6,162 nt of DNA, taken from the NCBI GenBank assembly GCA_025999735.1, contig BNXR01000105.1:1-6162 (forward strand). The letters are read 5' to 3'. Position numbers and translations under genes: made by a program. Shown one piece after another: positions 1 to 6,161 of the stretch. Under the pieces are notes generated by a model. The model worked only from the letters and a program-made list of their open reading frames with translations. It did no database searches and was not told where the DNA came from. The DNA is from Bacteroidia bacterium. Lineage in GTDB: Bacteria; Bacteroidota; Bacteroidia; Bacteroidales; Marinifilaceae. The stretch's first letter is position 1, and each line of letters starts with the position of its first letter.

Positions 1-6
1 CGGTGG

Positions 7-113
7 CATAGAGCGTAGCGAACATTTAACATAATGTAGTTATAGGACTGACCGCTTCGGGCTGTTCTATAACCAGAACATTATGTTATTTGTCTTCGCG
101 GAACGCTTTTATG
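7..113. repeat. Long imperfect palindrome able to fold as a ~107-nt hairpin
   Basis: The two halves pair in consecutive segments: 7-10 with 110-113, 12-16 with 103-107, 18-22 with 95-99, 27-37 with 78-88 (11 bp, TAACATAATGT against ACATTATGTTA) and 39-45 with 67-73 (GTTATAG against CTATAAC). A short apex near CCG-CTT-CGG lies at 52-60. Small bulges separate the segments. No T-run follows on either strand, so it is a poor intrinsic terminator. The shape, a long palindrome with extrahelical bases, recalls integron attC sites or small non-autonomous repeats. ATTTAAC at 24-30 fits the RYYYAAC box, but the matching GTTATTT at 85-91 does not fit GTTRRRY. No integrase is visible. The identity is unresolved; the palindrome itself is plain in the sequence. 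Confidence 0.7.
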
Positions 114-331
114 AATATTTAGTCCCATTAAGGGCGGGTGGGTGGATTAGATAAAATTTAGTCCATTGATTTTGCCGTGATTTGATTAGCAATTTCCGCG
201 TGTGTGAGCCTCAATGGGTGGCTGAGCGGAATTTGCTCTACCATGACGGTGCGCGATAATAATTTCTCTTTGACTTGCTAATAATTTTTGCGTTTTTTCG
301 AGGAATTTGAGAAAATGTACCGTAGAGAGTT

Positions 332-372
332 ACTTCGGAAACTTCGGAAAAACTTCGGAAAAACTTCGGAAA
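332..372. repeat. Four-copy tandem repeat, unit ACTTCGGAA(AA)
   Basis: Copies begin at 332, 341, 352 and 363, with spacings of 9, 11 and 11 bases. Each has the core ACTTCGGAA, and the longer units add an AA spacer. The array starts ten bases beyond the stop codon of the AlbA_2/HATPase gene, inside its presumed 3' untranslated region. The 11-base period is close to one helical turn, so identical sites would face the same side of the DNA; this would suit a binding site, but the repeat may equally be a simple expansion. One more copy of the core, in opposite orientation (TTCCGAAGT), lies at 503-511 within the coding sequence of that gene. Confidence 0.85.
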
Positions 373-382
373 TGCGGCATTG

Positions 383-1699
383 TTAGTTATAAACATATTT
401 TGCAAGATTTGTTTCCCCTTGCTTTTTAAGCAACTTATTTTCAACTAATTCATTCAAGTCATTTCGGGCTGTACGGTCGGTTACTTTGTACCTCTCGGCA
501 TATTCCGAAGTTGTTATTTCACCTTTTACCTTAAAAAACAGTAGAGCATCAATCTGCCTTTCATTCAGCCCTCTGTTGCTTAATTCCTCTTTGTTATAAA
601 TGTCTTTTCTGAATGTAATCCAAAAATCACTGCCCTCATTTATAATTTGAGGTATAGGCAAACCTGCCGCAATACACATTTCGCTCATTTTATCTACGCC
701 ACGCCCCCACGCCTCAACATAGCCGCTACGGAAAAAGGCGTTGGCAATATCGGGGTTGTATGGTCGGGAAGAATGTTCGTTAAACAGATTTTTCACAGTC
801 CAATCTTCAGGCAGTTTTCCCTCGTTCCAAATTTTTATTCGGTCGGGATAAACGCGAATTTGAATGGGAACGCAACCTGCATAATCCTTGTGTGCAATGG
901 CGTTCAAAAGTGCCTCGCGCAAGGCTTTTTCGGGATATTCGTATGTTTCTATACGCGACAAACCCTTGTAACTTATCAATGCCCGTGTGTATTTTGTCAA
1001 AAGCAGTTCCATTGTTCGTTCAACCTGTTCAAACAAATTGCCGTGAATATCGTCTTGAAACTGCAAATCACTTTCACTGCGAAAAAAGCCGATTTTGACA
1101 AATGCGCCTGTTACAAATCGTTCGGGGTCGGGGTGAAAAAGTAACAATGCCGCCCGTTTCAAATAACCGTTTTCGGTTAATTTTAAATTGTCAAGCAACT
1201 TTTCGGGAGTATCTTTCAGGCAATTTTCATCAAGGCGTTTTGCCTCAATCCCTTTTTCTTTGAAAAAGTCGATAGTTGCCTGTTTCAATGCAGAAATGGC
1301 AACGGTTGGAATGGTTACACCGTCCCATTTTTTGCCGTATTTCTGCAACAGAAATTTGTCCAATGCCGTACCCTTCAACTCTTGCTTGGTGCTGCCACTG
1401 CGATAATGGTATTCGCCTTTGTAATTCACAGGGTTGGGTTGCGGCTCAACAACGATTTCGATGTATTCGCCGTCTGCAGTTTCGTGCAAATTTACATCGG
1501 CTACAATGCCCAAAATCGTGGTTATTTTATTGGGCAAATCTTCCAATAACTTTTTTGCATTTTGCACACCTACCACAGTACCGTTATCGTCTTTACCAAT
1601 GTAGATTTTACCGCCTTGCGCATTGGCAAAGCCGCATATCCATTTTAGATATTCGTCTTTCCAAATGGACTTGTATTCTGTATTTTGTTGTTCGGGCAT
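383..1699 (-). CDS. Schlafen-type AlbA_2 / HATPase_c_4 / winged-helix protein, putative regulator
   Basis: This 438-residue protein has the usual length and layout of the widespread 'ATP-binding / putative transcriptional regulator' family. Residues ~1-115 form an AlbA_2 (Schlafen) domain: TEYK near the start, the FANAQGGKIYIG turn (24-35) and YHYRSGS (97-103). Residues ~255-365 form a HATPase_c_4 GHKL-like domain: LREALLNAIAHKDY (260-273, with E262, N266 and H270), WNEG (291-294) and the glycine turn WGRG (331-334). Residues ~375-438 look like a winged helix-turn-helix, with VTDRTARNDLNEL (406-418) as the likely recognition helix. The ATG at 1697-1699 is chosen because the AlbA_2 domain starts at once; the leader is A/T-rich with no Shine-Dalgarno. 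It is the last gene of the operon, 27 bases after the radical SAM gene. Family members are usually called DNA-binding regulators, and some AlbA_2 proteins occur in defence loci. Whether this one regulates the operon or acts as an effector is not known. Confidence 0.88.
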   Translation of the reverse strand: MPEQQNTEYKSIWKDEYLKWICGFANAQGGKIYIGKDDNGTVVGVQNAKKLLEDLPNKITTILGIVADVNLHETADGEYIEIVVEPQPNPVNYKGEYHYRSGSTKQELKGTALDKFLLQKYGKKWDGVTIPTVAISALKQATIDFFKEKGIEAKRLDENCLKDTPEKLLDNLKLTENGYLKRAALLLFHPDPERFVTGAFVKIGFFRSESDLQFQDDIHGNLFEQVERTMELLLTKYTRALISYKGLSRIETYEYPEKALREALLNAIAHKDYAGCVPIQIRVYPDRIKIWNEGKLPEDWTVKNLFNEHSSRPYNPDIANAFFRSGYVEAWGRGVDKMSEMCIAAGLPIPQIINEGSDFWITFRKDIYNKEELSNRGLNERQIDALLFFKVKGEITTSEYAERYKVTDRTARNDLNELVENKLLKKQGETNLAKYVYN

Positions 1700-1721
1700 A
1701 TTTTTTATTTTATGAATTGGG

Positions 1722-1729
1722 CAAAATTA
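1722..1729 (-). promoter_or_regulatory. Candidate Bacteroidota -7 element (TAATTTTG)
   Basis: On the minus strand TAATTTTG matches the Bacteroidota -7 consensus TAnnTTTG exactly. Its first three bases are the stop codon of the radical SAM gene, and it ends 22 bases before the ATG of the AlbA_2/HATPase gene. A transcript starting here would have a very short leader and could let the putative regulator be expressed apart from the rest of the operon. No TTTG -33 element is seen at the expected spacing, and such octamers arise often in AT-rich DNA, so the call is weak. Confidence 0.22.
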
Positions 1730-3736
1730 TAATAAATTTCTTTTCCCGCGTTTCTTGTAATTATGTGGGTCGCTTTCGTATTCTTGTTTTAATTTGTACA
1801 GCTCCGTTCCGGGTGTTATTATATCATTGCGATAATTGGTGTAAAATTCGAGTAGTTGTGTGATTTTTGGATTTGAAAATTGATATTGAATTTCCGGCAT
1901 GAATTTATTTTTGTGTATTACTTCAAGTACTGCCGTTTTGTCTTGCTCGTTCAATGTTTCCATGCAGTTATTGAAGACATTACGCCAATTCGCTGTTGAG
2001 GCTTCGTGATATTTTTTGTCGCCTAACCATTCAAAAAATAATCGGTACAAAATAAATGTTTCGGGCATTTCCAGCAAATCGTAAAAATCTGTTTCTGTTT
2101 TTCCAAATGCTTTGTAGAAAAAGGTGTAACCTTTGCCGATTTTGCCTTTGGTGCTATTCATAACCGCCTGCACTGCACGGATATATTTTCTATTCCAATG
2201 TTCGCCGATAAAATCGCGGTTATGGCTGTATTCGCCTATTAATGGGTGAAATTTCATCGGGAAAGAATAAATGCTTACATTCAATTCTTCGCATAAATCA
2301 ACATTGATTTTCAGACGGTTGTATAGGTCAATAGGTTTGTCTTTGAAATTGTATAACAAGTAATTTGAAAAATCTCTTATGCCCGCATTGGCAGCCATGC
2401 GGATTGCTTTTTCGTACTGCGGCTGCGTTTTCATATCATCGAACGCCACGCGCAACGGTCGTACATTTATTTTACTCAACAATTGTATTTTTTTCTCCGT
2501 GAATAATCGTGCATCTACACCTTGGTTGAAATCCACATAACGCTGTCGGGGCACTGGACGGAAGTGTTTTTTGTATATATTTTTGATTTCGTCGTAAGCA
2601 AGCAGCAAATTTTCGGGTTTGGTAGTTAGTAACTTGTTAATGTGATACTTATCAAAAATAACTTTGTAAGCTTGATATGATTCATCGCTGCCAACTTTCA
2701 ATTTGTTGTAAAAATCCATTATCAAGCCTTGTGCTTTGCGCGTATATGCACGGTCGTTGTAACCTTTTTCGAGGTTGCCGATAGCAATTTCCAGCAAATC
2801 GGGTTGCGTAAATTTGTCTTCCTTACCAAAACCGCAAGCGACAATTTCGTTGATTATTTTTTCTAAATCTTTGGAGGCTAAAATGTTGTTATCCATTAGC
2901 AACAAATCTTTTTGCTCTCCGTATCTTTCGCGCACCAACTCTACACGGTCGGTCAGTGGAATGTATGAGTTGTAAATAGGCTCTAACTTTGGCACAGCAC
3001 AGAACGCACATTTACGAATACAGCCACGTGTGGTGCATCCATAATAGGCGTTTGTCATCGTGTATTTGTACTCTATTTCGTCCAATATAGAATAATCAAG
3101 CGGTAAATTGTCAATGATTGTATCTTCGCCTTTGGGTAAGGCAAAACGGTTATCTTGTGGCAAGCGTGTAACATTCAAAATTCCCTTGTGTGGTTTTATG
3201 CCAGTAGCTTCTTCGATTTCTTCGGCTTGGATTGTTGCCATAATGCCGCCCACCATTAATTCATTCTGTTTTTTGACAAGTTTTTTTGCAAAATTGATAG
3301 TTTCAATGGTCGGTTGCCAATAGTAAGTGAAAAGGGTTGTTATCATCACTCTATCCCACTCCGGCTCCTTTTCCCAAATGCCTTTCCAATAATAGTCGCG
3401 AAATTCTTCTACTTTGGCATTTAGCAAAAGTTCAATTTCGGAATCGGGTAGTTTGAGCTGCTGCAAAAATTCTTTTTTGCGGTAACGGATAAAATCGATA
3501 AGCACATCTTTACGCAATGCCCAATCAATCGTATTGTCTAAATTGGCAAGTGCAGCAATACACCTATCGGCAATTCGTTCAATAACAAACTGTTTTAGGT
3601 CGCCTTTGTAAAAAACTACCTCGTACCCTAATCGCTTATGATATGTAGATAATTTCATCAAGCCGATTGGCGGGAATTTATTCTTATAGTTTGGCTCTAA
3701 TAGTAGAACTTTTTTTCTGAACTTAACTTGTGCCAT
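1727..3736 (-). CDS. Radical SAM protein with B12-binding-like N-terminal region
   Basis: This is a 669-residue enzyme of the radical SAM superfamily, which cleaves S-adenosylmethionine at a [4Fe-4S] cluster to start radical chemistry. The cluster motif CIRKCAFC gives ligands C239, C243 and C246; a fourth cysteine, C234, lies just before it. The N-terminal part (~1-215) resembles the Rossmann-like B12-binding region of this family: KVLLLEP (9-15), PPIGLMKLS (22-30), MITTLFTYYW (131-140) and GGIMAT (163-168). No DxHxxG cobalamin-ligating motif is present, so cobalamin binding is doubtful. Downstream core strands are LLLMDNNILAS (278-288), VDFNQGVDARLF (401-412), RPLRVAFDD (426-434) and FSNYLLYNFKD (456-466). 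A mostly helical insertion (~310-395) sits between the first two of these strands. The C-terminal ~170 residues are unassigned. The ATG overlaps the stop codon of the HSP90-like gene by one base, implying translational coupling. The substrate cannot be read from the sequence. The proximity to HerA- and HSP90-like ATPases suggests a role in a genome-conflict or modification pathway, as inference. Confidence 0.85.
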   Translation of the reverse strand: MAQVKFRKKVLLLEPNYKNKFPPIGLMKLSTYHKRLGYEVVFYKGDLKQFVIERIADRCIAALANLDNTIDWALRKDVLIDFIRYRKKEFLQQLKLPDSEIELLLNAKVEEFRDYYWKGIWEKEPEWDRVMITTLFTYYWQPTIETINFAKKLVKKQNELMVGGIMATIQAEEIEEATGIKPHKGILNVTRLPQDNRFALPKGEDTIIDNLPLDYSILDEIEYKYTMTNAYYGCTTRGCIRKCAFCAVPKLEPIYNSYIPLTDRVELVRERYGEQKDLLLMDNNILASKDLEKIINEIVACGFGKEDKFTQPDLLEIAIGNLEKGYNDRAYTRKAQGLIMDFYNKLKVGSDESYQAYKVIFDKYHINKLLTTKPENLLLAYDEIKNIYKKHFRPVPRQRYVDFNQGVDARLFTEKKIQLLSKINVRPLRVAFDDMKTQPQYEKAIRMAANAGIRDFSNYLLYNFKDKPIDLYNRLKINVDLCEELNVSIYSFPMKFHPLIGEYSHNRDFIGEHWNRKYIRAVQAVMNSTKGKIGKGYTFFYKAFGKTETDFYDLLEMPETFILYRLFFEWLGDKKYHEASTANWRNVFNNCMETLNEQDKTAVLEVIHKNKFMPEIQYQFSNPKITQLLEFYTNYRNDIITPGTELYKLKQEYESDPHNYKKRGKRNLL

Positions 3737-3738
3737 TA
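3734..3738 (-). promoter_or_regulatory. TAATG stop/start overlap coupling two genes
   Basis: The TAA stop of the HSP90-like ATPase gene (3736-3738) and the ATG start of the radical SAM gene (3734-3736) share one A. No Shine-Dalgarno-like sequence is seen just upstream, so translation of the second protein probably depends on ribosomes finishing the first. This points to the two products being needed in related amounts and fixes the radical SAM start. Confidence 0.75.
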
Positions 3739-5295
3739 TCTACCTAAATTTTTAATGACTTTCGTTGTTAGTTCGTCAATTAGTTTTGTGTGTTGAGAAG
3801 GGCAGTTATCCCTCAAATACTTAAAAGCGCGTCTAACAATAGCAACTTCCTGTTCGCTATATTTTAGTTTTAAGGTGTCGAACTTGTCTAATAATGCTTG
3901 GGGCGCAGTGGTAACAGTCGGTTCTGCTACAATTCCAATATTCGGTTGAATTGTTGCTGAAATTGTCGGTTTTTTTATAATTTTTTCCAATTTCTTGTTG
4001 TAAATCTCAACAATTTTTTGCCCTGCCTCTGATTGCGCTTTTGTGCTGTTTGCTGTGCTTTCTAATTTTTTTTGTGCTGTTTCCCATTTTTGCGTTACTT
4101 CCGGCACATTTTTTTGTTCGGGTGCTTGTGCAATTTCTGCATTTGCGGCGACAATATCCCTTGCCGCTATTTTCATTTGATTAGCCAAATGATACAACTG
4201 ATATAAAGTATAGAAATAATCTTTTAGCAATTCCTGCAATCTCATTGCTTCGGGCGTTGGGGCTAAACCGTCCCGCGCACTGTTGGGTTTTAGTTTTGCG
4301 TGAACGGCATGAACTTCGCCATAAAAATATTTGTTACCTCTCGACTCTTTGTGAAATTGATTTAGATAATTCTTATCGCCAATCAAGATGTTATGCTTTC
4401 GCAATCGAAAGCCTCTGTTGTTATCGGAATCGGGTATTGCCTGCGAAAATTCTGTCAAAGCATACCAACCCCACGCTAATAAACCATAATCATCATCTTG
4501 TATTTTAAAGTATTCCAAACCGTTGATTTTGTCGCCTGTACCTGCAATATTCAGTCCGTACTTTTTGCGTATATCGGTTTCTTCATTTATGGTTAATTGG
4601 CAATGACCTACCTGTTTTTGAAGTTCTAAATAATCAGGAGGCACACTTGTTTGAATAAGGCTATTTTTGAAAACAAATTGATAATCAAGAGGAGCAACTT
4701 CTTTTAAATATTCTGAAATGATTTGAAAATTAAGCAATTCGGGGTATTCGAGGCGGACTTCGTCAAGCGTAACGATAAAATAATGTTTATTTTCGTCTTC
4801 ATCGTTTAACTCTCTTGTTGCAATAGTGTCTATCACTTCGGCAGCAGAGCGACGGTCTTTATCATTGTCTAAAATTTCTCTTGCCTTTTCCACATCAAAT
4901 GAAATTTCAGAGGCGTATTTTTCACCTTTGAATGAGGTTTTGAAAGACAATTTTTTGCAATAGCCACCACCAACCAAACGCCCTATGCCAAACTGTCCTG
5001 CGGAAGTTTCGCCGTCTTTGGTTGAATCGGCAATATTTAACAAAATAGGCTCAACTTCTTGTACAGAGACACCTGTGCCATTATCAGTAATGGTAATGCG
5101 TCGTTGATAAGTATCGATATTAACAATAATATGACCCTCGTTAAGTTGACTCAAAATACCTGTTTCAACAGCATCTTTGATAGCATCGCGCGAGTTTTGG
5201 ATATATTCCCGATAAATGATTTTTGCATCAGGATACATCGAAAACATCAAAATCTCAATGAGTTTTTTACCTACTACTGATTTATATTCGTTCAT
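3736..5295 (-). CDS. HSP90-like GHKL ATPase
   Basis: This 519-residue protein has a GHKL (gyrase, HSP90, histidine kinase, MutL) ATP-binding domain at its N-terminus. All three boxes are intact: REYIQNSRDAI (29-39, with catalytic-type E30 and Mg-binding N34), DNGTG (71-75) and GQFGIG (100-105) followed by a glycine-rich lid. The order and spacing are those of HSP90/HtpG-like proteins rather than sensor kinases. A middle segment carries RGFRLRKHNILIG (294-306) and LKPNSARDGLAPTP (335-348), typical of HSP90-like ATPases with an S5-type transducer region. Residues ~355-445 are Ala/Gln/Lys/Glu-rich and probably helical or coiled; a Pro/Thr-rich linker and a short helical C-terminus (~465-519) follow. 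It is shorter than housekeeping HtpG and lacks its client-binding C-terminal part, so it is unlikely to be the general chaperone. It lies 12 bases after the HerA-like gene and overlaps the radical SAM gene. Such stand-alone HSP90-like ATPases recur in phage-defence and restriction loci; its exact role here is unknown. Confidence 0.88.
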   Translation of the reverse strand: MNEYKSVVGKKLIEILMFSMYPDAKIIYREYIQNSRDAIKDAVETGILSQLNEGHIIVNIDTYQRRITITDNGTGVSVQEVEPILLNIADSTKDGETSAGQFGIGRLVGGGYCKKLSFKTSFKGEKYASEISFDVEKAREILDNDKDRRSAAEVIDTIATRELNDEDENKHYFIVTLDEVRLEYPELLNFQIISEYLKEVAPLDYQFVFKNSLIQTSVPPDYLELQKQVGHCQLTINEETDIRKKYGLNIAGTGDKINGLEYFKIQDDDYGLLAWGWYALTEFSQAIPDSDNNRGFRLRKHNILIGDKNYLNQFHKESRGNKYFYGEVHAVHAKLKPNSARDGLAPTPEAMRLQELLKDYFYTLYQLYHLANQMKIAARDIVAANAEIAQAPEQKNVPEVTQKWETAQKKLESTANSTKAQSEAGQKIVEIYNKKLEKIIKKPTISATIQPNIGIVAEPTVTTAPQALLDKFDTLKLKYSEQEVAIVRRAFKYLRDNCPSQHTKLIDELTTKVIKNLGR

Positions 5296-5307
5296 TATTA
5301 TTTAGAA

Positions 5308-5856
5308 TTAGCCGTTTGGAAACTGTTTATAGGTGGGGCAGGGAAATTTGATATTGACAATTGACCGCAAAGCGGGATTAGAAATAATGTATTCACCTGG
5401 CGAAAGCCGTGTCATCATATTTTGATAAACTTTCGGAATGTAGCGGTAATCGGGCTTTGACACTTCTATTGCGTTTGTTCGTCCGTAAGCCTGCGTTGCG
5501 CAGTTACCTTTTACGCGGTCGTGTATGGCACTGCGGAACTGTTCAACTCCAAAAAGAATAATACCCAAAGAACGCCCGCGCTCTGTGATTTCCAACAGTT
5601 GGCGAAGTATTGGCGAATTTTTGGGAATATCGTTTGAAGCATATTTATTCAACTCATCAACAAATAAAATCACTTTGTCGGGGATATTGTCACGGTCCTC
5701 ACCTAATTTCATATCGTAAATGGCACGAGCAACAGCACCAAAAACAAAACTTTGCGTGTTTTCGTCCAATCGGGCAATATCTACGACAAAACCCTGCCCT
5801 GCCGCGAGATTATTTTGTATTTCGTCTGTAATATCAACTTCCCCGTTTGTAAGCAC
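5308..5856 (-). CDS. HerA/FtsK-like P-loop ATPase, C-terminal part of a frameshifted gene
   Basis: The 182 residues from a GTG at 5856 carry the second half of a HerA-type ATPase domain. They include FVVDIARLDENTQSFVFGAV (23-42), Walker B VILFVDE (62-68), the arginine-containing RGRSLGIILFGVEQ (93-106, the strand that ends in a polar sensor residue in this family), YGRTNAIEV (124-132) and the C-terminal LSPGEYIIS (151-159). Walker A is not in the window and should lie beyond the right edge. The GTG is probably not a true start: the same frame stays open and protein-like back to a TGA at 5926-5928 (residues such as KFKRCVSKAIKNDVFSKV precede the GTG). The upstream half continues in another frame (5889-6161). 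HerA proteins form hexameric DNA-translocating motors, often paired with nucleases or other effectors in DNA repair and in defence systems. Its stop is 12 bases before the HSP90-like gene, which makes joint function likely. Confidence 0.78.
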   Translation of the reverse strand: MLTNGEVDITDEIQNNLAAGQGFVVDIARLDENTQSFVFGAVARAIYDMKLGEDRDNIPDKVILFVDELNKYASNDIPKNSPILRQLLEITERGRSLGIILFGVEQFRSAIHDRVKGNCATQAYGRTNAIEVSKPDYRYIPKVYQNMMTRLSPGEYIISNPALRSIVNIKFPCPTYKQFPNG

Positions 5857-5888
5857 CTTTGAAAAAACATCATTTTTAATTGCCTTGC

Positions 5889-6161
5889 TTACACATCGTT
5901 TGAATTTGCGGCTGTTCTTGTATTTTCATCAAGCCTTTCAACAAATGTACTCCATTTATTGACTCCTGCAAAGTTACCACCGCCGTTGATAACATAATTT
6001 ACGCAACTTTCCAAAGTGCCTGTACTGTCGTCGTCGTTAGCAAGCAGCAAATCTAATTTGTCTTGTGACTTCTCGAAAGTAAATTTGTATGTAGATGCTT
6101 TGTTATTTTGTTTTTGGTGTTTTACATCTGCGGGCTGTGCGTATGACTGAACATATTCCGC
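5889..6161 (-). CDS. Upstream part of the same HerA-like ATPase, cut by the window edge and a frameshift
   Basis: From the right edge one frame reads through 90 residues (AEYVQSYAQPADVK at the edge, DKLDLLLANDDDSTGTLE in the middle, GGGNFAGVNKWSTFVERLDE near the end) and stops at TAA 5889-5891. The other two frames are interrupted: one by a TAA within the first 20 codons, the one used by the downstream part by the TGA at 5926-5928. The segment has no P-loop of its own. It fits the stretch between Walker A and Walker B of a HerA-like protein, which often carries family-specific insertions. Its frame is offset by one base from the downstream part, and the two overlap at 5889-5925. It is best read as the same gene broken by one missing base, probably in the A-run at 5923-5926, giving ERLDE-KYKNSRKFKRC at the join. 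A separate upstream gene is less likely because the fragment shows no domain ending. Confidence 0.6.
   Translation of the reverse strand, partial: AEYVQSYAQPADVKHQKQNNKASTYKFTFEKSQDKLDLLLANDDDSTGTLESCVNYVINGGGNFAGVNKWSTFVERLDENTRTAANSNDV

Larger units (their letters stand above)
1..382. other. Structured non-coding region past the operon's 3' end
   Basis: No convincing gene is seen here on either strand. The region contains a long imperfect palindrome (7-113) and a four-copy tandem repeat (332-372), both listed separately. There is also a direct repeat ATTTAGTCC(C)ATT at 117-129 and 156-167. A weaker inverted repeat pairs GCAATTTCCGC (189-199) with GCGGAATTTGC (226-236) with one mismatch, and an inner AGCC/GGCT pair (207-210 with 220-223). 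A 28-codon open frame on the minus strand (158-244) reads like protein but has no supporting signal. No GC-rich hairpin followed by a T-run is seen, so no intrinsic terminator is called for the operon. Confidence 0.6.

Noticed and set aside
24..91. Integron attC site
   Set aside because: ATTTAAC at 24-30 fits the R'' box, but GTTATTT at 85-91 fails the R' consensus GTTRRRY. Pairing also extends outside these boxes and no integrase is visible. It is kept only as an unassigned palindrome.
158..244. A 28-codon minus-strand frame starting MVEQIPLSHPLRLT
   Set aside because: It reads somewhat like protein, but it is very short, has no initiation signal, is closed upstream by a TAG, and overlaps the stem-loop and direct repeat. 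At most it is a gene remnant.
238..444. A 68-codon minus-strand open frame spanning the tandem repeat
   Set aside because: It overlaps the end of the AlbA_2/HATPase gene in another frame, and its centre is just the translated ACTTCGGAA repeat. No family resemblance was seen.
647..1144. A 165-codon plus-strand open frame
   Set aside because: It lies wholly antisense to a well-supported gene and has low-complexity, shadow-like composition.
1276..1863. A 195-codon plus-strand open frame
   Set aside because: It is antisense to the AlbA_2/HATPase and radical SAM genes, with a Cys/Arg/Trp-rich composition typical of shadow frames and no recognisable domain.
1727..3736. Prokaryotic viperin
   Set aside because: Viperins are about half this length and lack an N-terminal B12-binding-like region. 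The motif context here (GCxRKCxFCxVP and FNQGVDAR) belongs to the B12-type radical SAM group.
3736..5295. Sensor histidine kinase or housekeeping HtpG chaperone
   Set aside because: There is no dimerisation/phospho-acceptor histidine domain or membrane segment, so it is not a sensor kinase. It is shorter than HtpG and lacks its C-terminal dimerisation part.
5889..5925. Programmed -1 ribosomal frameshift in the HerA-like gene
   Set aside because: No canonical slippery heptamer is found in the overlap and no obvious downstream stimulatory hairpin is seen. A missing base in the A-run explains the data more simply.
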